Assembly (NCBI RefSeq): GCF_900091495.1
Contig: NZ_LT607413.1
Coordinates: forward strand, 5,595,001 to 5,659,000
Reading direction: 5' to 3'
DNA length: 64,000 nucleotides
DNA from: Micromonospora echinospora
GTDB taxonomy: Bacteria; Actinomycetota; Actinomycetes; Mycobacteriales; Micromonosporaceae
Shown: positions 1 through 22,496 of the stretch, piece by piece
How the letters are laid out: every line of letters starts with the position of its first letter
How positions within the stretch are numbered: the stretch's first letter is position 1
Translations under genes and position numbers: made by a program
The notes under the pieces: model-generated
What the model was told of the DNA's origin: nothing
The model's database searches: none
What the model saw: the letters and a program-made list of their open reading frames with translations, nothing else

Positions 1-2085
1 GCGCTGCTGCGCCGGGACCGACCCGAGCCGCTGTCCCTGTTCACCGCCCTCGCCGAGCTGCACGTGGCGGGGGTCGCCGTCGGCTGGCGGGAGCTGTTCA
101 CCGGCGCGGACCCCCGCCGGGTCCGGCTCCCCGGGTACGCCTTCCACCGCCAGCGGTTCTGGCCCGAGCCGCCGCCCGCCCCGACCGGTACGGGCACCGG
201 CGCGGACGCCGAGTTCTGGGCCGCCGTGGAACAGGCCGACGTCGAGGCGCTGCGCGACCAGCTCGGCACCGCCCCGGGCGGCGACACCGACCCCGTGGAC
301 GCCCTGCTGCCCGCGCTGCCCGTGCTCGCCTCCTGGCGTCGTAACCGGCAGGACCGCTCGGTGGCGGACGACTGGTCGTACCAGGTCGTGTGGAAGCCGG
401 TGACGGTCGCCGACGGTGACCGGCCGGCCGGCCGCTGGTTGCTGGTGCTGCCGGCGGACGGCACGCCCGCGTGGGAGGACGACCTGGTCGGCCTGTTCCG
501 GGCGGCCGGCGACGAGCCGACGCTGCTGCGGGTCGACGCGAACGACCTGGACCGGGCGGCGCTGGCCGACCGGCTGCGCGCCACGACCGGCGACCAGCCC
601 GTCGCCGGCGTGCTGCACGTCGTCGCCGGGCAGGACCGGCTGCTCACCGCGCACCCCGGCGTGAGCGTCGCCGCCGCCACCACCCTGGTGCTGCTCCAGG
701 CCCTGACCGACCTGGACCTGGCCGCCCCCGTCTGGTGCCTCACCAGTGGCGCGGTCAAGGCCGGCCCCGCCGACCGGGTCACCGACCCGTTGCAGACCCT
801 GGTGTGGGGTCTCGGTCGCGCTGCCGCCGTGGAACAGCCGCACCGCTGGGGTGGCCTGGTGGACCTGCCGGCGTGCGTCGACGAGGCCGTGCTGCGCCGG
901 CTCGCGGCCGTCCTCGCGGGTGGCAGCGGTGAGGACCAGGTCGCCGTCCGCGCGGGCGGCGTGTGGGGCCGCCGGCTCGCCCCGGCCCCCGCCGTGCAGC
1001 GGACGGCGGACGACCCGTGGACCGACGCCACGGTCCTGGTCACCGGCGGTACCGGGGCCCTCGCCGGGCACGTCACCCGCTGGCTGCTGGAGCGGGGCGC
1101 CCGACAGGTCGTCCTGGTCGGCCGGCGTGGTGCCGCCGCTCCCGGCCTGGCCGGGCTCCTGGCCGAGTACGGCGCCGACGGGCGGGTCACCGCCGCCGCC
1201 TGCGACGTGACCGACCGGCAGGCCGTCGCGGGGCTGCTGGACTCGCTGCCCGACCTGACCGCGGTGGTGCACGCCGCCGGCACCGACCAGCTCACGCCGC
1301 TCACCGGCACCACCCTCGACGAGTTCTCGACCGTCGTCGCCGGCAAGGTGCTCGGCGCGCTGCACCTCGACGAGTGCCTCGCCGACCGGCCGCTCACCGC
1401 GTTCCTGCTGTTCTCCTCCATCTCCGGCGTCTGGGGCAGCGCCGGCCAGTGCGCGTACGGTGCCGGCAACTCGCTACTCGACGCGCTCGCCGTCAACCGC
1501 CGGGACCGGGGACTCGCGGCCACCGCCGTCGCCTGGACCGCCTGGGGCGGGGCCGACGGCATGGCCGCCAAGAACACCGCCACCGAGCAGCTCCACCGGA
1601 TGGGCCTGCCCACCATCGACCCGCAGCGTGCCCTGGTCGCCCTGGACCGGGCGACGCAGCGGCCCACCCCCTGCGTCACCGTCGCCGACGTCGACTGGAG
1701 CCGCTTCCACCCGGCGTTCACCCTGACCCGGCCCAGCCCGTTCCTCGCCGAGCTGCCGCAGGTGCGGGCCCTCGTCGAGGCCGAGGCGCAGACCGCCGCC
1801 GCGCCGGCCGGCATGACCGAGGCGCTGCGCCCGTTGGCCGAGCTGTCCGAGGCCGACCAGGAACGCGCGCTGCTGCGGATCGTCAACGAGCAGACCGCCC
1901 GGGTGCTCGGCCATGCCACCCCGGACGACCTGCGCGGCCGACCGTTCAAGGACCTCGGCTTCGACTCGCTCACCGCCGTGGACTTCCGTACCAAGCTGAA
2001 CGAGGCGACCGGGCTGCGACTGCCGTCCACCCTGGTCTTCGACCACCCCACCCCGGCCGACCTGGCCCGGCACCTGCGGGAGACG
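1..2085 (+). other. PKS module 1 (partial): AT tail - KR (A-type) - ACP
   Basis: The first ~160 bases encode the end of an AT (LPGYAFHRQRFW). Its preceding RRDRPEP stretch resembles the tails of the malonyl-type ATs here more than the methylmalonyl ones, a weak hint. A dimerisation element (AEFWAAVEQAD...ASWRRNRQDRS) follows, as is usual in modules with KR only. The KR Rossmann motif TGGTGALAG is at ~1036. Catalytic-position Ser and Tyr are present; the Tyr codon is 1456-1458. A Trp eight residues before that Tyr and no LDD motif mark an A-type KR, with Gln rather than His three residues before the Tyr (A1-like). The ACP phosphopantetheine Ser is at 1966. The predicted product is a beta-hydroxyl. 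Confidence 0.9.
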
Positions 2086-5000
2086 GCGTTCGGCGCGCCC
2101 GCCGAAGCCCCCGCCGCGCTCCCGGTCGTCGCCGATGTCGACGAGCCGATCGCGATCGTCGGGATGGCCTGCCGCTATCCCGGCAACGCCGGCAGCCCCG
2201 AGGAGCTGTGGCGGTTGGTCGCCGACCGGGTCGACGCCATCGGTCCGTTCCCCACCGACCGGGGGTGGGACGTCCCTGCCCCCGGCAGCGGCTACGCCCC
2301 GGCCGGCGGCTTCCTCTACGAGGCGACCGGCTTCGACCCGGCGTTCTTCGGGATCTCCCCGCGCGAGGCGCTGGCCATGGACCCGCAGCAGCGGCTCACC
2401 CTGGAGGCGTCCTGGGAGGTCCTGGAGCGGGCCGGGCTCGACCCCACCGGCCTGCGGGGCAGCCGCACCGGCGTGTACGTCGGCGCGTCCACCTCCGGCT
2501 ACGGGACCGGGCTGACCGAGGTGCCGGAGGGCACCGAGGGCTATCTGATGACCGGCGGGGCGCACAGCATCATCTCCGGCCGGGTGGCGTACACCCTCGG
2601 CCTGGAGGGGCCGGCGGTGACCGTGGACACCGCCTGCTCGTCGTCGCTGGTGGCCCTGCACCTGGCCGGCGAGGCGCTGCGCCGGGGCGAGTGCGACCTC
2701 GCCCTCGCCGGCGGCGTCGCGGTGATGGCAACCCCGGACACCTTCGCCGAGTTCTCCCGCCAGGGCGGTCTGGCCGGCGACGGTCGGTGCAAGTCGTTCG
2801 CCGCGTCGGCGGACGGGACCGGCTGGTCCGAGGGTGTGGGCATGCTGCTGGTGGAGCGGCTCTCCGACGCGCGGCGTAACGGTCACCGGGTTCTCGCCGT
2901 CCTGCGTGGGTCGGCGGTGAACCAGGACGGCGCGTCGAACGGGTTGACCGCGCCGAACGGCCCGTCGCAGCAGCGGGTGATCCGGGCGGCTCTCGCCTCG
3001 GCCCGGCTCTCGACTGCCGATGTGGACGTGGTGGAGGCGCACGGTACGGGTACGACGCTGGGTGATCCGATCGAGGCGCAGGCGTTGTTGGCGACGTACG
3101 GGCAGGACCGGGGCGACGCCGGCCCGCTGTTGTTGGGGTCGATTAAGTCGAATATCGGGCATGCGCAGGCCGCCGCCGGGGTCGCCGGGGTGATCAAGGT
3201 GGTGCTGGCGATGCGGCATGGTGTGGTGCCGGCGTCGTTGCATGTGGATGAGCCGTCGCCGCATATCGATTGGTCGGCGGGTGCGGTGGAGTTGGTGACC
3301 GAGGCGCGTGCGTGGCCGGTGGTGGGTCGGCCGCGTCGGGCGGCGGTGTCGTCGTTCGGTATCTCCGGCACCAACGCGCACGTCATCGTCGAGCAGCCGG
3401 CGGAGGAGCCGGCGCCCGAGGTGCCCGCCGACCCGCCCGCCGCAGGGCTGGTCGGCGCGGGGCCGCTGCCGTGGTCGCTGTCCGCCCGGTCGGCTGCGGC
3501 CCTCCGTGACCAGGCGGAACGACTCGCCCGGCACGTCCGCGAACACGACGGGCTCGACCTGGCCGCCGTGGCGTGGTCGCTGGCCACCACCCGGGCCGCG
3601 CTGGAGCAACGCGCCACCGTGCTCGGGACGAGCACCGAGGAACTGCTCTCCGGCCTCGACGCCCTGGCCGCGGACTCGTCGGTGCGGAACGTGGTGACGG
3701 GCTCGGCCGGCGAGATCGGGTCCGGGGTGGTGTTCGTGTTCCCGGGGCAGGGTGGTCAGTCGGTGCGGATGGCGGCCGGCCTGGTGGGCCGGTGTCCGGT
3801 GTTCGACGCGCGGTTGGCCGAGTGTCAGCGGGTGTTCGCGCCGTTCCTGGATGTGGACATCGTGTCTGTGTTGACGGGTGATGACGAGTCGTGGTTGGAC
3901 CGGGTGGAGGTGTTGCAGCCGGTTCTGTTCGCGGTGGGTGTCGCCCTCGCCGAGGTGTGGCGGCAGGCGGGGGTGGTTCCCCGGCTCGTGATCGGTCATT
4001 CGCAGGGTGAGATCGCGGCGGCGTGTGTGGCGGGTGTCCTGTCGTTGGAGGACGCGGCGAAGGCTGTGATTCTGCGTGCCCGGGCTCTGGCTGGGCTCGC
4101 GGGGACCGGGGCGATGGCGGCGGTGGATCTGCCCGCCGACGAGGTCGCGGCGCGGCTGGTCGATCGTCCCGAGGTGGTGGTGGGGGTGGTGAACGGGCCG
4201 GCGACGGTGGTGGTTTCCGGTCCGCCGGAGCAGGTGGCCGCGCTGGTGGAGGAGTTCCAGGTCGAGGGGGTGCGGGCGCGGCCGATCCGGTTCAACTACG
4301 CGTCGCACTCCCCGGCCGTGGAGCAGGTTCGCGAGCGGATGCTGGCGGACCTGGCGGGCCTTGCCCCCATGCCGGGGCACACGCCGCTGGTGTCCACCCT
4401 GACCGGTGAGTGGGCGGACCCGACGGTGATGGACGGGTCGTACTGGTACGAGAACCTGCGGAATCCGGTGCGGTTCGACGCCGCGGTGCGGACGGCGGTC
4501 GAGGCGGGGCACACCGTGTTCGTGGAGGTGTCGGCGCATCCGGTGTTGACGATGCCGATCGCGGCGATCCTGGAGGATGCCGGGTCCGCCGGTCACACGC
4601 TGGGGACCCTGCGTCGGGGCGACGACGACCCGGCGCGGCTGTTGACCAGTCTGGCGACTGCCCACGTCCTCGGCCTGCCCGTCGACTGGACGAGGGTCCT
4701 CCCGCCGGCACCGACCGTCGACCTGCCCACCTACCCGTTCGCGCGGGACCGGTACTGGCTCGCACGCGGCGGGACCGGTCGGGCCGGGCTACCGTCGGTG
4801 GGCCTCGACGCGGTGGACCACCCGCTGCTCAGCGCCATGGCCGACCTGCCCGGCGACGACGGCCTGCTGCTCACCGGGCGGATCTCGCTGGCCACCCACC
4901 CGTGGCTGGCCGACCACGCCGTGCTCGGCACCGTCCTGCTGCCCGGCACCGCCCTGGTCGAGCTGGCGTCCTGGAGCGGTCGGACCATGGACACCGCCCA

Positions 5001-7608
5001 CGTGACGGAACTCGTGCTGGAGGCGCCGCTCGTCGTCCCGCAGACCGGCGGCGTCGACCTGCGGGTCCGCGTCGGCCCGGCCGACCCCGACGGCTGCCGG
5101 CCGGTGGCCGTCCACTCGTACGTCGACGACGGCACCGACCGGCCCGGGACGGTCCGGCAGTGGCAGCGCCACGCCACCGGCCTGCTCGCCCCCACCCGGC
5201 CGGTGACCGTGGCAGCGGGCGGCGTCTGGCCCCCCGCCGACGCCGAGCCGATCCCGCTGGACACGCTCTACCCGCACCTCGCCGAGCAGGGCTACCACTA
5301 CGGCCCCGTCTTCCGGGCGCTGCGGGCGGCCTGGCGGCACGGCGACGACATCCTGGCCGAGGTGGCCCTCGACGCCGACCCGGCCGCCACCGACACCGCC
5401 GGGTTCTCGGTGCACCCGGCGCTGCTCGACGCCGCCCTGCACGCCATCGGCGCCAGCGCCCTCGGCCGGACCGGGGACACCCCGGCCGGGTCCGGCGCCG
5501 CACAGCCCGGACTGCCGTTCTCCTGGACGGGACTGGCCGTCCAACCCACCCGGGCCCGCGAACTGCGGGTACGGCTCACCGCGACCGAGGGATCGGTGGC
5601 GGCGACCGTCACCGACACCGGCGGCACGCCCGTCGCCTCCCTCGACGCCCTGGTCCTGCGGCCGATCAGCGCCGACCAGCTCGACGCGGCCCGCCGCGCC
5701 GCCAACCGGTCCCTGCACCGACTCGACTGGATCGCCCCCGAGCCGGGAACGGACCGGCCGGCCCGCATCGCCGTACTCGGTGACGCCGAGGGGTGGCCGG
5801 GCATCGAGGCGTACCGGGACCTGGACGAACTCACCGCGGCCGTGGCCGCCGGGGCGGCCGTGCCGGACGCCGTGGTCGCCACCTGCGCGGGACGCCGCGC
5901 CGACGAGCCGAGCATCGCCCGGGCCGCGCACCTGGTCAGCCACGAGACCCTGGCGCTGGCGCAGAACTGGCTCACCCGGGAGGCGCTGGCGGACGCCCGC
6001 CTGGTGGTCGTCACCCGGGGCGCGGTCTGCGTGGCCGGCGACGAACGCCCCGCCGACCTGCCCGCCGCCACGGCGTGGGGCCTCGTCCGGTCCGCCCAGT
6101 CGGAGAACCCGGGCCGGTTCGTGCTGCTCGACCTCGACGACGACCCCCGCTCGGCGGTCGCGCTGCCGGCGGCGCTGGCCACCGGTGAGCCGCAACTCGC
6201 CGTCCGGGCCGGGCAGCCACGGGTGCCCCGGCTGGTCCGGGTCGGGCCGCCGCCGCAGGACCGGCCGGCACCCGACCTGTCCACCGGCACCGTCCTGGTC
6301 ACCGGTGCGTTCGGCGTCATCGGCCGGCTGGTCGCCCGGCACCTGGTCACCCGACACGGGGTGCCCCGACTGCTGCTGGTCAGCCGCAGCGGAGCCGACG
6401 CTCCCGGCGCGGCGGACCTGGTCACCGAGCTGACCGGGCTCGGCGCCACCGCCCAGGTCGTCGCCGCCGACGTCACCGACCGGAACGCCCTCGCCGTGCT
6501 CCTCGACGAGATCCCCGCCGACCGGCCGCTGGTCGGCGTCGTGCACGCCGCCGGCATCCTCGATGACGGGGTGCTGCCGGCCCTCACCCCGGCCCGGTTC
6601 GACACCGTCCTCGGGCCGAAGGTGGACGCCGCCTGGCACCTGCACGAGCTGACCGAGAAGCTCGACCTCGCCGCGTTCGTGCTGTTCTCCTCCGCGTCCG
6701 GCCTGTTCGGCGGCCCCGGCCAGGCCAACCACGCCGCCGCGAACGCCTTCCTCGACGCGCTCGCCCACCACCGTCGGGCGAACGGACTGGCCGTCACCTC
6801 GATGGCGTGGGGGCCGTGGGCCAACCCCGACGAGCCCGGCGGACCGCAGGGGCACGTCGACGAGCAGCGGATGAGCCGGGCCGGTTTCCACCCGCTCGGC
6901 GCCGACGAGGGCATGGAGCTGTTCAGCGAGGGGATGCGCTTCGACGACCCGGTGGTCGTACCGGTCAGCCTGGACCACGGGCTGCTCGGCCGGCTCGGTC
7001 CGGCGCTGCCCCGGCTGCTGCACGGCCTGGTCCGCCCGGCCGGGGCCGCCCCGGCCGTGGCGACGCCGGCGGCCGACGCGGCGTCCGCGCTGCGCGACAC
7101 CCTCGCCGCCACCCCGGAGGGGGAACGGGACCGGGTGCTGTCCGACCTGGTCCGCACCCACGCGGCGGCGGTGCTCGGCTACTCCTCGATCCGCGACATC
7201 GACGAGGAGAAGGGCTTCGTGGAGCTGGGCTTCGACTCGTTGACCGCGGTGGAGTTCCGCAACCGGCTCACCGCCGCCACCGGGCTGCGCCTGCCGTCCA
7301 CCCTGATCTACGACCGGCCGACCACCGGTGCGATGGTCGCCCACCTGCGCGGCGCGTTGCTCGCCGAGCGGACCACCACCGCGCTCTCCGTGCTCGGCGA
7401 GCTGAACAAGCTGGAGACCGCGATGCGGGCGGTCGCCGCCGACGACACCGACCGCACCGCCGTCGCCGCCCGGCTGCGCGAGCTGCTGTCGGTGTGGACG
7501 TACGCCGAGGGCGCGGCCGACGACACCGCCACGGGTGACGGCAACCTCAGCACCGCCAGCGCCGAGGAGCTGTTCAACCTCCTCGACGACGAGCTCGGAA
7601 TGGCCTGA
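1..7608 (+). CDS. Modular type I polyketide synthase, 5'-truncated (end of module 1 plus module 2)
   Basis: The reading frame is open from the first base, so the gene starts upstream and only its C-terminal ~2,535 residues are visible. Visible order: C-terminal tail of an AT, a helical dimerisation element, KR and ACP (module 1), then KS-AT-DH-KR-ACP (module 2) and a C-terminal docking segment from about 7380 to the stop. It extends an ACP-bound polyketide by two units in the cytoplasm and passes it to the next protein. The KS has its Cys and two His ([19 protein letters not shown]). The AT has GHSQG and YASH, which predict methylmalonyl-CoA. The DH has HAVLG...P and DAALH. Odd: the second KR has His where the catalytic Tyr should be. 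The next gene begins 42 bp downstream on the same strand, as in an operon. Family assignment is certain; how many upstream modules are missing is unknown. Confidence 0.97.
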   Translation, partial: ALLRRDRPEPLSLFTALAELHVAGVAVGWRELFTGADPRRVRLPGYAFHRQRFWPEPPPAPTGTGTGADAEFWAAVEQADVEALRDQLGTAPGGDTDPVDALLPALPVLASWRRNRQDRSVADDWSYQVVWKPVTVADGDRPAGRWLLVLPADGTPAWEDDLVGLFRAAGDEPTLLRVDANDLDRAALADRLRATTGDQPVAGVLHVVAGQDRLLTAHPGVSVAAATTLVLLQALTDLDLAAPVWCLTSGAVKAGPADRVTDPLQTLVWGLGRAAAVEQPHRWGGLVDLPACVDEAVLRRLAAVLAGGSGEDQVAVRAGGVWGRRLAPAPAVQRTADDPWTDATVLVTGGTGALAGHVTRWLLERGARQVVLVGRRGAAAPGLAGLLAEYGADGRVTAAACDVTDRQAVAGLLDSLPDLTAVVHAAGTDQLTPLTGTTLDEFSTVVAGKVLGALHLDECLADRPLTAFLLFSSISGVWGSAGQCAYGAGNSLLDALAVNRRDRGLAATAVAWTAWGGADGMAAKNTATEQLHRMGLPTIDPQRALVALDRATQRPTPCVTVADVDWSRFHPAFTLTRPSPFLAELPQVRALVEAEAQTAAAPAGMTEALRPLAELSEADQERALLRIVNEQTARVLGHATPDDLRGRPFKDLGFDSLTAVDFRTKLNEATGLRLPSTLVFDHPTPADLARHLRETAFGAPAEAPAALPVVADVDEPIAIVGMACRYPGNAGSPEELWRLVADRVDAIGPFPTDRGWDVPAPGSGYAPAGGFLYEATGFDPAFFGISPREALAMDPQQRLTLEASWEVLERAGLDPTGLRGSRTGVYVGASTSGYGTGLTEVPEGTEGYLMTGGAHSIISGRVAYTLGLEGPAVTVDTACSSSLVALHLAGEALRRGECDLALAGGVAVMATPDTFAEFSRQGGLAGDGRCKSFAASADGTGWSEGVGMLLVERLSDARRNGHRVLAVLRGSAVNQDGASNGLTAPNGPSQQRVIRAALASARLSTADVDVVEAHGTGTTLGDPIEAQALLATYGQDRGDAGPLLLGSIKSNIGHAQAAAGVAGVIKVVLAMRHGVVPASLHVDEPSPHIDWSAGAVELVTEARAWPVVGRPRRAAVSSFGISGTNAHVIVEQPAEEPAPEVPADPPAAGLVGAGPLPWSLSARSAAALRDQAERLARHVREHDGLDLAAVAWSLATTRAALEQRATVLGTSTEELLSGLDALAADSSVRNVVTGSAGEIGSGVVFVFPGQGGQSVRMAAGLVGRCPVFDARLAECQRVFAPFLDVDIVSVLTGDDESWLDRVEVLQPVLFAVGVALAEVWRQAGVVPRLVIGHSQGEIAAACVAGVLSLEDAAKAVILRARALAGLAGTGAMAAVDLPADEVAARLVDRPEVVVGVVNGPATVVVSGPPEQVAALVEEFQVEGVRARPIRFNYASHSPAVEQVRERMLADLAGLAPMPGHTPLVSTLTGEWADPTVMDGSYWYENLRNPVRFDAAVRTAVEAGHTVFVEVSAHPVLTMPIAAILEDAGSAGHTLGTLRRGDDDPARLLTSLATAHVLGLPVDWTRVLPPAPTVDLPTYPFARDRYWLARGGTGRAGLPSVGLDAVDHPLLSAMADLPGDDGLLLTGRISLATHPWLADHAVLGTVLLPGTALVELASWSGRTMDTAHVTELVLEAPLVVPQTGGVDLRVRVGPADPDGCRPVAVHSYVDDGTDRPGTVRQWQRHATGLLAPTRPVTVAAGGVWPPADAEPIPLDTLYPHLAEQGYHYGPVFRALRAAWRHGDDILAEVALDADPAATDTAGFSVHPALLDAALHAIGASALGRTGDTPAGSGAAQPGLPFSWTGLAVQPTRARELRVRLTATEGSVAATVTDTGGTPVASLDALVLRPISADQLDAARRAANRSLHRLDWIAPEPGTDRPARIAVLGDAEGWPGIEAYRDLDELTAAVAAGAAVPDAVVATCAGRRADEPSIARAAHLVSHETLALAQNWLTREALADARLVVVTRGAVCVAGDERPADLPAATAWGLVRSAQSENPGRFVLLDLDDDPRSAVALPAALATGEPQLAVRAGQPRVPRLVRVGPPPQDRPAPDLSTGTVLVTGAFGVIGRLVARHLVTRHGVPRLLLVSRSGADAPGAADLVTELTGLGATAQVVAADVTDRNALAVLLDEIPADRPLVGVVHAAGILDDGVLPALTPARFDTVLGPKVDAAWHLHELTEKLDLAAFVLFSSASGLFGGPGQANHAAANAFLDALAHHRRANGLAVTSMAWGPWANPDEPGGPQGHVDEQRMSRAGFHPLGADEGMELFSEGMRFDDPVVVPVSLDHGLLGRLGPALPRLLHGLVRPAGAAPAVATPAADAASALRDTLAATPEGERDRVLSDLVRTHAAAVLGYSSIRDIDEEKGFVELGFDSLTAVEFRNRLTAATGLRLPSTLIYDRPTTGAMVAHLRGALLAERTTTALSVLGELNKLETAMRAVAADDTDRTAVAARLRELLSVWTYAEGAADDTATGDGNLSTASAEELFNLLDDELGMA
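2779..3384 (+). repeat. KS tract shared by modules 2 and 12, copy in module 2 (partner 54105-54710)
   Basis: About 600 bp of the C-terminal KS half matches module 12 at an offset of 51,326 bp. One short divergent patch lies around 3105-3130. Confidence 0.85.
3741..4735 (+). repeat. AT gene-conversion tract, copy in module 2 (partner 28856-29850)
   Basis: About 995 bp covering nearly the whole methylmalonyl AT. Aligned by eye to the module 7 AT at an offset of 25,115 bp, I found only about five mismatches. The DNA diverges sharply on both sides. Confidence 0.9.
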
Positions 7609-7639
7609 CCCGGATGTTCCGGACCTCTGACCACGATAC

Positions 7640-7643
7640 GGAG
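7640..7643 (+). promoter_or_regulatory. Ribosome binding site of the gene at 7651
   Basis: GGAG, 7 bp before the ATG, in a 42-bp gap. No promoter or terminator is visible in the gap, which fits one long transcript. Confidence 0.6.
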
Positions 7644-7650
7644 TGGCTCG

Positions 7651-22452
<14,802 letters not shown>

Positions 22453-22480
22453 GGCACGCGTCACGTACCGCTGCAGAACG

Positions 22481-22486
22481 AGGAAG
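22481..22486 (+). promoter_or_regulatory. Ribosome binding site of the gene at 22497
   Basis: AGGAAG, 10 bp before the ATG at 22497. It favours this start over the in-frame ATG at 22539. Confidence 0.6.
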
Positions 22487-22496
22487 TGAGACAACC

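Larger units (their letters stand above)
2143..7330 (+). other. PKS module 2: KS-AT(methylmalonyl)-DH-KR(Tyr replaced by His)-ACP
   Basis: KS ~2143-3400, Cys codon 2635. AT ~3727-4760, active Ser 4000, YASH 4297-4308, RVEVLQP consistent with methylmalonyl. DH ~4798-5690, His 4915 in an intact HxxxGxxxxP and Asp 5428 in DAALH. KR structural part ~5710-6280, Rossmann motif TGAFGVIG at ~6300, LDD present (B-type), Ser pair kept. Codon 6730-6732 is CAC, giving GQANHAAAN where other KRs read NYAAAN. ACP Ser 7237. If the KR is dead, the DH gets no hydroxyl substrate and a ketone stays; if His is tolerated, a methyl-branched alkene forms. I recall NHAAAN in some other PKS KRs but could not verify that those are active. 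Confidence 0.9.

Noticed and set aside
471..932. Many short + strand open frames in other phases
   Set aside because: They lie wholly inside PKS genes with intact catalytic motifs in the main frame and have Arg/Pro/Ala-rich sequence typical of out-of-phase reading.
7609..7650. Promoter or terminator between the first two genes, and in the other 36-46 bp gaps
   Set aside because: I see no -10/-35 pairs or stem-loops followed by T runs; the gaps contain little more than ribosome binding sites.
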